A DNA stretch of 64,000 bases from Lamellibrachia columna (GCA_963662155.1 OY759261.1:33625022-33689021), one strand, 5' to 3'; positions 46,441 to 57,926 are shown, counted from the stretch's first letter. Notes: a model not told the origin generated them from the sequence alone. Made by a program: numbers and translations.

Positions 46441-47110
46441 CAGAGAGGTATTCAAACGGAGGAAAACTTTACAGTCAATAAATCAGTAGGACCACACAGT
46501 GTTCACCCTAGATTTGTAAAAGAACTATCTGTACAGTTATGTATACCACTAGCTAAGACATTTAACTAACTTTTGGCATAAAAATACAAAAGGAATTGAA
46601 ACCAGAAAGGATTTGTTCTATATTTAAGAAGAAAAAACATGAAATGAAATATAGACGTTAGTCTAATAACTATAAGCATAGTGTGTAAATGAAATATAGA
46701 TGTTAGTCTAATAACTATAAGGAAATATAGACGTTAGTCTAATAACTATAAGCAAAGTGTGTAAATGCAGGGAACACTGTATTATAGAAATTTTTTTATT
46801 CACAAGTTTGGATTTATTAAGACATATTATAACTGCTAAATATTATGCATTCATTGACCAGAGTTTTAGATGCTGGAATGTCCTAGGACCGATCATATCT
46901 GTTTTATATATAAATGCCCTTTCAGATGTATATTTGCTCGCATAAAGTTATTTACAAAAATCAGTAGTCCATCTGAGCAGAATATATTACAGGAAGCCTT
47001 AGATAACTTGACACTATGTTCTAGTCAATGGTGACACTATGTTCTAGTCAATGGTTATTAAGATTGATAGCTGGAATTTGATAAACAGCGTTAATTAGAA
47101 GCCACTTAGA
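46441..47110 (+). mobile_element. CR1-like LINE RT fragment with internal duplications
   Basis: Plus-strand reading: VNKSVGPHSVHPRFVKELSV, PLAKTFN, (M)KYRR-SNNYKHSVCK, DQSFRCW, VLGPIISVLYINALSD, FTKISSPSEQNILQEALDNL. These follow the RT order but with large deletions and stops; no FADD was found. It is the same subfamily as the fragment at 22.4 kb (SVGPxxVHPR). Confidence 0.75.
46640..46768. repeat. Tandem triplication (45/34 bp) of an RT motif
   Basis: GAAATATAGACGTTAGTCTA plus ATAACTATAAG... occurs three times in the LINE codons for YRxxSLTSIVCK. A second short duplication, GACACTATGTTCTAGTCAAT (25-bp period, 2 copies), lies at about 47009-47057. Confidence 0.9.
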
Positions 47111-47528
47111 CTAGGCAGCATGTGTCTAGTCCACATATATGTAACACAAATATAAAGATGCCATAAAAAAATTGCAGAACTGTGCAAATAAACAGTATAT
47201 ATTACTTTTATTGTACCCTGATACACATGTGAAGTAAGAAAAAAAAGCTTGTATCCTCTGTTCGTAGCTCTGAGGGAAGATACAAATGTCTCAGTTGTAG
47301 TGGTTGGTTAAATTCCGACCGGTATTGCTCTTTGTACAAAAATACCTCTGGCATGGACATAGTCACTGAAATGTTGCATCTCCTCTTAAAACTCTGTGTG
47401 ATATTGTGTACATATGAAATACATTTTATTTTAATTCAGTCATGAGCTGTCATGTCGTCATTTTTTTTTATATTGAGAATGTCTTGTTTTCATAAGAAAA
47501 GCCCTGCTTATTTATACTAGCACAAATC
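47111..47528. other. Non-coding spacer
   Basis: AT-rich sequence, nothing recognised. Confidence 0.5.
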
Positions 47529-47789
47529 ATGGCGTTTAATGGCAGCAACAGAACCTTCCGTGGCATAACAACCATTATCAAAGAAGAGCCTCATGTAGGT
47601 ATCCCTGCTTATGCATATAGGGAGTGTTCACATTTATTACAGAGGGATGGAAAGAGGAAAGTGAAACAACTTTTGATAAGTGTCTTTATACAACTGCGCA
47701 TTTACACAAAAATACTCACATTTCTGCAACTTTTACATTGCAGAGATTACATGAAGATACGCTCAGAGGAAGTTGAGAGAACGGACTGA
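47529..47789 (+). CDS. Short open frame or exon pair, function unknown
   Basis: The ATG at 47529 begins MAFNGSNRTFRGITTIIKEE and continues PHVGIPAYAYRECSHLLQRD. The middle of the 86-codon frame (ISVFIQLRIYTKILTFLQLL) looks like intron: it ends in ACTTTTACATTGCAG (acceptor at about 47743), so a first exon to about 47660 and a second from 47744 are possible. The second exon has stops in each phase within 50 nt. No family recognised. An inserted MITE starts 27 bp downstream. Confidence 0.25.
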   Translation: MAFNGSNRTFRGITTIIKEEPHVGIPAYAYRECSHLLQRDGKRKVKQLLISVFIQLRIYTKILTFLQLLHCRDYMKIRSEEVERTD

Positions 47790-47816
47790 ATGGGAAACAT
47801 GCGACATGCCCTGAAG

Positions 47817-48838
47817 CAGGCATGGGGTAATAGTAATATGTAATAGTAATTGTAATAGACGTTTTTTCTGTAATAGATGACATTTTTTCAAAAGGAATAG
47901 TAATATATTACTTGGGGGTGGCACTTCTTTCTATGGAGTAGTGCCTGTGGCAGGTAGCCCCTCAACTTTGATGTATTATGGTGATTACCAGTTTGATTGG
48001 TTGTGTGCATACACTGTTGTTTTATTGGGTACATCAATAACTGGTTATAATCAACTTGTACAATTATTATGTTTACTGGTGTACTTGTGATGAATACAAC
48101 CTGGCATTAAAATATGCCCTTTACCAACCTTTACTTATGTATCCGCCTCTCTTATTTCTACATCAAACGAGCTGCGGCCACACTTGAAACTAGACCAGCG
48201 TCTCTCTACGCATCCGACACCACAGGAAATATAAAGTATATTACTTTTCTATTACATCTTCTGCTGCAAACTTACAAAATATAAGTTTTGTTTGCATGTT
48301 ATTCCAACTGATAGTAATTGTAAACAATGCATAGACAATGGCTGAGCCGTTATTCAAACAACATGAAAAGACATGTAGGCTGATAATTTGATACATTCAG
48401 AAATACCTCAATGAAACAATGCAGGAGTAGCAAGCCAATTACTAATTGTTGAGATGCCCCATTGGGGTGGCTATGGCTTCACACATTCCTAGCACACACA
48501 AAGGGCATGGTTTCAGGTATGTGCAGGCAGGCAACACGTTATCTCAGAGAAGGAGATGCAATCTGTATTGAATTCAAAGTAAGCACTGATTTGAGCCAAA
48601 CTTCTCAGTTCTTTTTTCCAAATTGCCAATAGCCACATGGTAACATTGCCACTCAGACCCTTTGTTCAAATTTGGACAAATGTTCTCACCTCAGATCTTC
48701 AAATGGTATACACATGTATGTTTAGCTAGTATTACAACGACTGAGTTCATACTCCCAGTACGCAATTCTTGGATTCATGGACCCATCAAAAAAATAGTTA
48801 ATTGACATTCAGTGCTAGCAATAATAACCCAGTAATAG

Positions 48839-48900
<62 letters not shown>

Positions 48901-48991
48901 TGGTAATAGTAATAGATTAGAATTAATGTAATAGTAATAGAAACAGTAAGACGTAATAGTAATAGATTGTATGTAATAGACCCCATGCCTG
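47817..48991. mobile_element. hAT-type MITE candidate
   Basis: Termini are inverted: CAGGCATGGGGT at 47817 and ACCCCATGCCTG ending at 48991. CAGGCATGGG is a common hAT-like end. Flanks CCCTGAAG (47809-47816) and CCGTGCAG (48992-48999) match 6 of 8, an imperfect 8-bp target duplication. Inside, both subterminal regions have TAATAG repeats (about 47828-47880, 48828-48978). No transposase. Confidence 0.65.
48841..48898. repeat. TA microsatellite
   Basis: About 29 TA units within TAATAG-repeat sequence near the right end of the MITE. Confidence 0.95.
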
Positions 48992-49019
48992 CCGTGCAGA
49001 CAGCAAGTAGATGGTTCAA

Positions 49020-49405
49020 GGTGTGGGATATTTGTCCTTATGTTAAATAACCTGACAACAATTATTTATCTGTTAATTTATATCATTGTTCAATTTACAT
49101 TCCAATCTGTTTACATAGTAATACTGATATTAATCATTTATTTAACCCAAATACAACAAATACAAATAAAGAGATGTACATGTACAAATTTACAATACGT
49201 TCAATGCATGTCTTTTGATAAAACTATCAACACATAGAACATAAATATTCATACATAATTACCAACACACACAAAAGTACCAAATGTACAAAAACCTATG
49301 TTCCGTAATATGCTTTGCACAAATACCACGACATAATACTAATGATATGAGCTGGCGTAATATTGCAGTTGAATGTTATTAAATGGATAACACTGTGTTA
49401 TGCAG
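49020..49405. other. Non-coding AT-rich spacer
   Basis: Nothing recognised. It ends in an acceptor-like GTGTTATGCAG. Confidence 0.4.
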
Positions 49406-49846
49406 AATGCTAAGGCTTTGGCAAAGGATGTACCTGTTGCTATAATGGGTCAGGCTCAGGCAACTCACTAGAGAGTATGTGCATGCCTGACTGGTCAAGG
49501 AGTCAGAGAAAGAGACATGCACCAACCCTACCTGTTGCTATAATGGGTCAGGCTCAGGCAACTCACTACAGAGAGTATGTGCATGCCCGACTGGTCAAGG
49601 AGTCAGAGAAAGAGACATGCACCAACCCTACCTGTTGCTATAATGGGTCAGGCTCAGGCAACTCACTAGAGAGTATGTGCATGCCTGACTGGTCAAGGAG
49701 TCAGAGAAAGAGACATGCACCAACCCTACCTGTTGCTATAATGGGTCAGGCTCAGGCAACTCATTACAGAGAGTATGTGCATGCCTGACTGGTCAAGGAG
49801 TCAGAGAAAGAGACACGCACCAACCCTACCTGCCAGCCTAGGAAAG
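49406..49846 (+). pseudogene. Exon-like sequence expanded to four tandem copies
   Basis: Acceptor GTGTTATGCAG precedes an open frame NAKALAKDVPVAIMGQAQAT and donor GGAAAG/GTAATC ends it. Between them the segment QATHYREYVHARLVKESEKE plus TCTNPTC is present in four tandem copies of 98, 100, 98 and 100 bp (starts 49431, 49529, 49629, 49727). The 98-bp copies lack two bases and read CAC-TAG, and copy 4 has CGA to TGA. Copy 2 alone is open. So the original exon (about 145 nt with one copy) looks coding, but its expanded form is not. I do not recognise the family; a CxxxxC pair is present. Confidence 0.55.
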
Positions 49847-50985
49847 GTAATCAGAATTGGGTGTTGTGAGAACTGCTTCACTTGATGACACTTCAACTGT
49901 GCCAGACTACATTAAAAACCGAACAATTTATATTGACAGACATGCACTAAAAGGACGCAGTTAGACTGAGTCTATCAGATGTAGTACAGCATCTGATGCT
50001 TACCTTTTTATTGCATAGAAAAACTTGCTACAATAACTAATCTAATTACTGACATGTGGTGTACATACAAATGTTACTAGAGTACTTTGCAGTGTTTCAA
50101 CACAATAAACTACTATGTGAAAAGTGATATGATAAAAGTGACATAGTGTTTAAACAAATTCCACATATCTTGCGAAACTATCATCTTTAGTGAATCAAAC
50201 ATTATTTTGAATCAAACTTATTTTGTTCCATATATTAGCATATATTAACTTCACAACGTAATGGTATGACACTTGGAAAAGAACTGTCTACACGACAGAG
50301 CAGACTATGCCATGAATAATGAGCTTGTTGATGTATTGCTACATTGTTCCAGAAGTGAAATGAAAATATAGGATGCTATATATTACCCAAATATATGTGT
50401 TTCACTAAGATAATGACACTGTAAACAGTCAGATGTACCAAGAGATTGTAGTGTGAACTAAAAGGTGGTAGTCTTTACAAAAAGATGGCAGTATATACAA
50501 AAAAGATGGCAGATCAAAATATGGTTGTCTTAATGAAAAGATGGAGGAATGTGTTAATGTGATAGTATTGTATGTGAAAACAAACCAATTGTCCAGATGA
50601 AATTATACCAAAGATAATGTGCTTGTTAATGTAGTGTTTCATAAGAAGTGCAGTGACAACTCAGGAAGTCACACATTACCCTTACAAGAATCATGCATGA
50701 CCTGTGGTATGTGGCTGAACAGAACTCTTCACCTTCATTTGTACTTATATATAATTTACCAGTGCAAATGTAACAAACTATGTTTTCATCTATGCCTAAA
50801 TGAAATACAGTCATGTAACACAGACAGACATTCTGGTGGAAGTGACACAGACTATGAGCTATCTAATGTATATGGATTCACAATTTCACACTTGCCTGTG
50901 TTAGTTGTATGAGCACAGTCAGATCATTATTCTATTATTTAAATACAATTGGTACCATAGACGTTTGAGGTTATACTTGAAAAGT
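49847..50985. other. Non-coding, no clear feature
   Basis: AT-rich sequence with several GATGGCAG/AAAAAGATGG-type short repeats at 50460-50550. Open frames at 50619-50912 (plus) and 50626-50814 (minus) overlap each other and have no recognisable domain. Confidence 0.5.
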
Positions 50986-53190
50986 TAATTTTTTTAGTGT
51001 TGTAACATGTGTAATTCTAATTGCAAATACAGTCCTTACACAACATAAATTGATTGGTTCACACTACATGTGTAGGTGTAGGTATAATTGCAGATACAGT
51101 CCTTACACAACATAAAATTGGTTGGTCCACACTGCATGTGTAGTTCTAATTGCAGATACAGTCCTTACACAACATAAATTGATTGGTCCACACTACATGT
51201 GTAGGTGTAGGTATAATTGCAGATACAGTCCTTACACAACATAAAATTGGTTGGTCCACACTGCATGTGTAGTTCTAATTGCAGATACAGTCCTTACACA
51301 ACATAAATTGGTTGGTCCACACTGCATGTGTAGTTCTAATTGCAGATACAGTCCTTACACAACATAAATTGGTTGGTCCACACTGCATGTGTAGTTATAA
51401 TTGCAGATACAGTCCTTACACAACATAAATTGGTTGGTCCACACTGCATGTGTAGGTGTAGGTATAATTGCAGATACAGTCCTTACACAACATAAAATTG
51501 GTTGGTCCACACTGCATGTGTAGTTCTAATTGCAGATACAGTCCTTACACAACATAAATTGGTTGGTCCACACTACATGTGTAGGTGTAGGTCTAATTGC
51601 ACATACAGTCCTTACACAACATAAATTGGTTGGTCCACACTGCATGTGTTGTTCTAATTGCACATACAGTCCTTACACAACATAAATTGGTTGGTCCACA
51701 CTGCATGTGTAGTTCTAATTGCGCATACAGTCCTTACACAACATAAACTGGTTGGTCCACACTGCATGTGTAGTTCTAATTGCAGATACAGTCCTTACAC
51801 AACATAAATTGGTTGGTCCACACTACATGTGTAGGTTTAATTGCAGATACAGTCCTTACACAACATAAACTGGTTGGTCCACACTGCATGTGTAGGTCTA
51901 ATTGCAGATACAGTCCTTACACAACATAAATTGGTTGGTCCACACTACATGTGTAGGTCTAATTGCGCATACAGTCCTTACACAACATAAATTGGTTGGT
52001 CCACACTGCATGTGTAGTTCTAATTGCAGATACAGTCCTTACACAACATAAATTGGTTGATCCACACTGCATGTGTAGGTGTAGGTCTAATTGCGCATAC
52101 AGTCCTTACACAACATAAACTGGTTGGTCCACACTGCATGTGTAGTTCTAATTGCAGATACAGTCCTTACATAACATAAATTGGTTGATCCACACTGCAT
52201 GTGTAGGTCTAATTGCAGATACAGTCCTTACACAACATAAACTGGTTGGTCCACACTGCATGTGTAGTTCTAATTGCAGATACAGTCCTTACATAACATA
52301 AATTGGTTGATCCACACTGCATGTGTAGGTTTAATTGCAGATACAGTCCATACACAACATAAACTGGTTGGTCCACACTGCATGTGTAGTTCTATTGCAG
52401 ATACAGTCCTTACACAACATAAATTGGTTGGTCCACACTGCATGTGTAGTTCTAATTGCAGATACAGTCCTTACATAACATAAATTGGTTGATCCACACT
52501 GCATGTGTAGGTCTAATTGCAGATACAGTCCTTACACAACATAAATTGGTTGGTCCACACTACATGTGTAGGTCTAATTGCAGATGCAGTCCTTACACAA
52601 CATAAATTGGTTGGTCCACACTGCATGTGTAGGTTTAATTGCAGATGCAGTCCTTACACAACATAAATTGGTTGATCCACACTGCATGTGTAGGTTTAAT
52701 TGCAGATACAATCCTTACACAACATAAATTGGTTGGTCCACACTACATGTGTAGGTCTAATTGCAGATGCAGTCCTTACACAACATAAATTGGTTGGTCC
52801 ACACTGCATGTGTAGGTTTAATTGCAGATGCAGTCCTTACACAACATAAATTGGTTGGTCCACACTGCATGTGTAGGTATAGGTCTAATTGCGCATACAG
52901 TCCTTACACAACATAAATTGGTTTGTCCACACTACATGTGTAGGTTTAATTGCAGATACAGTCCTTACACAACATAAACTGGTTGGTCCACACTACATGT
53001 GTAGGTTTAATTGCAGATGCAGTCCTTACACAACATAAATTGGTTGGTCCACACTGCATGTGTAGGTTTAATTGCAGATACAGTCTTTGCACAACATAAA
53101 TTGGTTGATCCACACTGTATGTGTAGGTCTAATCGGAGATGCAGTCCTTACACAAAATACATTGGTTGGTCCACACTGCATGTGTATTTT
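50986..53190. repeat. About 61-bp minisatellite, about 35 copies
   Basis: The unit contains TTGCAGATACAGTCCTTACA, CAACATAAATTGGTTGGTCC and ACACTGCATGTGTAGTTCTA. Some copies carry an extra GGTGTA (67-68 bp). The first copies alternate short and long units in a regular pattern (51000-51600). The array stops 17 bp before a LINE target duplication. Confidence 0.96.
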
Positions 53191-53206
53191 GTAAATAAAT
53201 ATTTTT

Positions 53207-53220
53207 ATACATTAACATTA
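53207..53220. repeat. 14-bp target site duplication, left
   Basis: ATACATTAACATTA, identical to 55411-55424. It brackets the LINE at 53221-55410. Confidence 0.93.
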
Positions 53221-53301
53221 CTTACTTACTTACTTAATCCTCTTGGCCCCTTCAGGAGCATAGGGCATCAACCATGTTTCTCCACCTCACTCTCTTCTGG
53301 G

Positions 53302-53871
53302 CTATAGCTTTGGCCTCTTGCCAGGTGACCCCACTTTTTCAAGATCTTGTAGTGTGGAGCGTCTCCACTTGATTTTTGGCCTTCCTTGTCTTCTCTTTCC
53401 TTGTGGGTTATAGTCCAGTGCTTGTTTGGTTGTATTTGTTGAATCTTTTCTGAGTGTGTGGCCAATCCAGCTCCATTTTCTCCTCTTGATTGTAGTGCTT
53501 ATTTCTTCCTGTTTGGTTTTCTTCCAGAGAATTTTACTGGGCACTGATAGAAGCATGATCCCTCTCCAGTTCTTACATTCACTGAGGTTCCCTTTCTTGG
53601 GGATTGTAACTAGCATACCTGTCTTCCATTCCATTGGTAATTCCTCTTTATCCCAGATCTCAGTTAGCACGCTTTATAAAACGTCTGTGGTGGCCCCAAT
53701 ATCAGCTTTTAAGACATCAGATGGTATATTGTCAATTCCAGGTGCTTTGCCTAGCTTCAGCTTTTTGATGGCTCTCTTGATCTCCTCTTTGGATATCCTA
53801 CCACAATTAATGTTAAGGTCTTCATTTGTTTCCTCAATGTCTGTGATTGAATCTGGTGGAGGCCTATTCAA
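53302..53871 (-). pseudogene. RT remnant and C-terminus of the deleted LINE
   Basis: The minus strand reads ISKEEIKRAIKKLKLGKAPG and IDNIPSDVLKADIGATTDVL, then over a stop LPMEWKTGMLVTIPKKGNLS, ECKNWRGIMLLSVPSKIL. It then jumps directly to KRRKWSWIGHTLRKDS and GKRRQGRPKIKWRR, which normally lie about 400 residues later. The catalytic YADD/FADD part is gone. Confidence 0.87.
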
Positions 53872-54372
53872 GATATCTTGGAAATATTCTTTCCAGCGTT
53901 GTAACTGTAAAGATTCCTTAGTGAGAAGGTTTCCCTGTTTGTCCCTGATGGGGCGACTAGTGCTCTTGTTCTTCCCTGCTAGCTGTCTGGTGATCTTGTA
54001 TAACTCTCTGGAGTTGTTTTGCCTAGCTGCGATCTCAGCCTCGTTTGCTAGTTTTTCGACATATGTTTTCTTGTCCCTCTTTGTCTTCTTTTTAACTGTT
54101 TTGTTTCTTACCTGGTATTCCTGCTTCAGTTTTTTCTCCTTGTGTCATCTGCTTCCTTGTTGAGTTTCATTTTAGTCTCCCTCCTTGCCTCAATAGCTTC
54201 CCAGGTGTCGTCTGTAATCCAGTCCTTCCTCCTAGCTTCTCAGCAGCCTAGGACTTGTTCACAGGTGTCTGTAATTGCATTCTTGCATCTTGCCTACTTT
54301 TCATCAATGTTTTTTCCCTCTTCCAATGCTTGGAAAATGTTCCGCAGTGTGATTCCCAGTTCCTGTCGTATT

Positions 54373-55100
54373 TTAGTATTTTGAAGTTTTTCTTATCTCA
54401 AACCTTCTTTGTACCTTGTTATCCGTATTCTTCTTTGCTGCTAGCTTCATCCTAAATTCACCCACAAGGAGGTGGTGGTCGGAGTTAATGTCAGCTCCTC
54501 TTTTCACTCTGACGTCTAGAAGCACTCTCCTCCATTTCTTGGTGATTGTTATATGGTCACTTTGGTTTTCCGTCTTTAGATCTGGGGATATCCATGTGGC
54601 TTTGTGTGTAGGCTTGTGTGGAAAGAGAGTTCCTCCGATTATCAGTTCATTGAGAGTACAGAAATCTGCAAACAGGAGACCGTTCTCATTCATCTGTCCC
54701 AGACCTTCTTTCTCCATTGTGCCTTTCCAATTGTCATTATCCTTTCCAATCTTGGCATTCATATCCCCCATAACAACTTGGATATCCCTCTTCGGTAGTT
54801 TTTGGGTGACTGTTTGTAGATGTTGGTAGGTCTCTTTCTCTTCAAATTCAGCAGAGTTGGTTGGTGCATAGCAATGTATAATGGTGACGTTCCGACCTTT
54901 TGATGTAAACCTGGCTGTGATGATTCTCTCTATCTTCTCATTCCTTTGGCGAGCTGTGCCAGTTTTCTTGCCTGGTACAGTGTCCTGACATTCCAGCATC
55001 CAATTCTAATTTTTGACTTGAGCTGTAGCAGACTCTTCTTCCCTTGGGCTTCCTGTCGGCATTCACCCAAGGGATTCATACGCACCCTTCCAGGACAGCC
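54373..55100 (-). pseudogene. Endonuclease domain of the deleted LINE
   Basis: It starts IRIGCWNVRTLYQARKLAQL (about 55000). After a deletion it resumes at IERIITARFTSKGRNVTIIH and CYAPTNSAEFEEKE. Then VVMGDMNAKIGKDN, THKATWISPDLKTENQSDHI and GADINSDHHLLVGEF follow, the catalytic Asp/Asn and His of AP-type endonucleases. The frame runs to 54373. The region between the first Asn/Glu motif and IERIITARF (containing the catalytic ETRW) is missing, so it should not cut DNA. Confidence 0.85.
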
Positions 55101-55410
55101 TGCTTTGCTCAGATCGAGGTGTAGTTGAGTATTCACGGTTTCGGTTTCTGTAATCGATTTCAATAACAACTGAGTGGGTGATTAGCCCAAGCCGCTGTGC
55201 CCACAAGTTTTCCGCAGTGGTCATAGACCACTTTCCTCCCGGGCTCCATGATCAAGAGATGTGGCTGGACTGTGCTTTGTCTGACCACTCGCCCCAGACC
55301 TGCCCGGTATGGTTGGACCTGCCAGGAGTTGCCTCCCACTGGTATACCTCAGAGGGTCATAGGGGTACACAAGCCTCCTTACCACGACAAGGTAACAGTC
55401 CACAAGGAAG

Positions 55411-55424
55411 ATACATTAACATTA
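55411..55424. repeat. 14-bp target site duplication, right
   Basis: ATACATTAACATTA, identical to 53207-53220. Confidence 0.93.
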
Positions 55425-55611
55425 ATGGAATGTAATTACATTTTCCCATGCAATTCTGTGAATAGTATTACTATATGTGTAATTAAAATCCATGCTCAGA
55501 ATGTAATATTCCTGTAATAGATAGCCTTATTGGCATACAGTTGAAGAATGATTTGTTGTTTATTTACAGAGCAAATATTTCCTTAAAATTCCAAATATAA
55601 ATGTAGCAGAT

Positions 55612-56050
55612 ATAAGAGCTGCTCTAAAAATAAGGGCTGATCACAGGCTTATTTTCAGAGCAGCTCTGGAAACAAGCCTTTGATTAGTGCTTATTTCCAG
55701 AGCTGTTCTGGATATAGCCTAAACATTTATCAAAAGGTGTTGGCCTGTAGAGTTTGTGCACTAATTAGCCAATATTGCATCAGTTGAGTCATGAAATGAC
55801 TGTGTGATGAATATTTATGACCCTGTTTAATGTGTTTGTAAAACAGGAATAAATAATACAACTATCTTCATAATCATAGAAGTTATGGCCTTTTATCAGA
55901 TTGTGTCGGTCTGTTCACCTCACGCACTAATTAGCCAATATTGACTTATTAATTGCATTAACTGAGTTACTATTAATGTTACATGACTGGAATATGTATA
56001 TTTATGACCCTACTTAATGTGCTTGCAACTCATAAACAATTATAAAATAT
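55612..56050. repeat. Dispersed repeat with double hairpin, copy 2
   Basis: First hairpin: 19-bp arms 55616-55634 and 55648-55666, one mismatch. Second: 17-bp arms 55661-55677 and 55689-55705, one mismatch. They overlap, so the two are mutually exclusive. Two modules follow with ACTAATTAGCCAATATTG and ATTTATGACCCT, as in 44.8-45.1 kb. Confidence 0.7.
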
Positions 56051-57009
56051 ATGTACAAAATAAAAAAAAAAGTTATGCCATTTTTATCATACATGTATTG
56101 TCTTTTGCCTGTAACCTGTATACCAGATAATTTTTTTTATAGATTTTTTACCGTGTTAAAATCGCAATATCTTGACTTTGTATCTAATCAAGATATATTA
56201 ATAAAATAAACAGTTTTTGATTCCTTTACATGTCACCTTTCACTTAAATCAATTGCCAATGTTCTATCATGATATTTATTTTTTGTTGAAGGGCCTAGAA
56301 TGCTAGATCAAATGTACAACAATCAACATCCCGTCATTATTTTGCAAACTCAGCAGGCTCTATAACATATCTCGGAGTAGACTAGAGGCGCTGCCTGTTA
56401 AATGGGTAGCTAGCTCTATCTGCGTGATGTCCCTGTTGGGAATTTGCAGATTGTTTATCAAGATCAAGAAGATCGACATCTAGAAGAACGCTACATAATG
56501 TTTGGAAACGAAACGGCACCCATGTAGCACGTGACCAGAATATTCGGGACACTTCATGTCTCTACTCTCTTGCAACTAAAAAGTAATGTCCTGAGTTGGT
56601 GTGCAATTATTGCCAGCAAAATATTTACCTTCAACGTTCGATCTTGCAACCAGTCAACTTACGAAATGTCTAACAAGACACGTTGAGTTATCGGGCCAAT
56701 GTAGCACAAGCACATTACGCATATTACGAGGTTTTGAACAACTGACTGTGAAGCCCATAACATGACATAATCTGCAATCCTCGCGCATTTCTCGCGGTTT
56801 CCGCTTATCTACGAACTGTAGCATTCCTAGCGGCTGGGCGACGTCTCGCGTTTCTACGAACTCGCCTTTCTTTTAATTTTTTACCGAGTTTCTACAAACT
56901 CGCCGTTTTCTCCATTATCCCCGCGTTTCTACAAACTCGCCATTTTCTTGACGTTGGGTTGCGCCACATGTATATAAAGACTTACATGAATATACACCCG
57001 AACGAAAAC
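56051..57009. other. Non-coding; CpG-rich short repeats at 56807-56946
   Basis: AT-rich at first, then GC- and CpG-richer. TTTCTACRAACTCGCC occurs four times at 56807-56946. No gene seen. Confidence 0.5.
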
Positions 57010-57084
57010 GTAATCGGGTGAAATTTGATGGTTTAGAATGTTCGCCTGCCACCAGACAGCGCGTGTTCGATTCCCGTCTATTAC
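57010..57084 (+). tRNA. tRNA-Gly(GCC)-like sequence, probably a pseudogene or SINE head
   Basis: GTAATCG pairs with CTATTAC (6 of 7) as an acceptor stem over 75 nt. GATGGTTTAGAATG resembles an A box with bases lost. TTCGCCTGCCACC matches the tRNA-Gly anticodon region (GCC in loop TGCCACC), and GTTCGATTCC is a perfect B box. The anticodon and T stems are poorly paired. A TTTTTT run follows at 57089. So a decayed tRNA or a tRNA-derived SINE head is more likely than a working gene. Confidence 0.4.
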
Positions 57085-57197
57085 ATCTTTTTTAGTTATA
57101 CTTATCAAGTCACACTTAGATTTTTTATTATTAAAACAAATATCATGCCATTAGCGCAATAACTTTTAAAGTTTTTCGTAGCTCATCTACACAATGC

Positions 57198-57311
<114 letters not shown>

Positions 57312-57492
57312 TGTGCGATATAGTTTTCGACCTACTTAATAGAATACGCCGTTTAAAAAACATCTGAAGAAACATTTTGTGTAAGAGATCGATATACCAA
57401 ATCAGCAAAACCTACTTCATTTATTCAATGCAAACAAATTATTAAAACAGTTGTTTTGAGTGAAAAACTTACGAATATTGAACGTCTGAACC

Positions 57493-57675
57493 ATGTCGCG
57501 CGAGTCGAGGAAACCGGAGGAATTCGACCTATATTTATGGCAAGCCGTACAGACAATCGTTTTTAATTTTTCCACTTTGTTCCAATTATGTCAACTTTTT
57601 ATAACAACCAGGCTTGACATGGCGCTTTATAAAACACATACACATATTTGTATTGAATATATAACGTTAATGTAG
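57493..57675 (+). CDS. Short open frame, candidate first exon, function unknown
   Basis: The ATG at 57493 (GAACCATGTCG) starts MSRESRKPEEFDLYLWQAVQ, in a CpG-containing stretch; after that the frame turns AT-rich and unlikely. A weak donor GCC/GTACAG lies after codon 19. No domain recognised. Confidence 0.2.
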   Translation: MSRESRKPEEFDLYLWQAVQTIVFNFSTLFQLCQLFITTRLDMALYKTHTHICIEYITLM

Positions 57676-57925
57676 TAATTTTTCTCATATATTTAACACA
57701 TTTTAATTATTCTTACTTTTATGACAAGACTAGCTTGCCATACATCTACCACAAAAAGGGCTATTATTGTTACGTGGCCAAGAACGAGACACGCATCAGC
57801 AGACGTTCAATAATAATGTCTGGTAAGCATGCAAAGTCGGTTTATACCAAGGTATGTATATCATAAACATGTTCCATGTTATATTATATATCAAAATATA
57901 TTTTGCTCAGATAAAACTCTGTATC

Positions 57926-57926
<1 letters not shown>
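57676..57926. other. Non-coding spacer
   Basis: Nothing recognised. Confidence 0.4.

Larger units (their letters stand above)
53221..55410 (-). mobile_element. Internally deleted LINE with perfect 14-bp target duplication
   Basis: Minus strand. The 5' end at 55410 begins CTTCCTTGTGGACTG... CCTTGTCGTGGTAAGGAGGC, typical of a LINE 5' UTR. The 3' end has a GTAA repeat tail (53221-53236). Two internal deletions remove part of the endonuclease and the whole RT catalytic core. Total length is 2190 bp. It inserted beside the end of the 61-bp array. Confidence 0.92.

Noticed and set aside
50619..50912. Overlapping plus and minus open frames with several cysteines
   Set aside because: No ordered zinc-binding pattern, no splice context, overlapping on both strands; likely chance.
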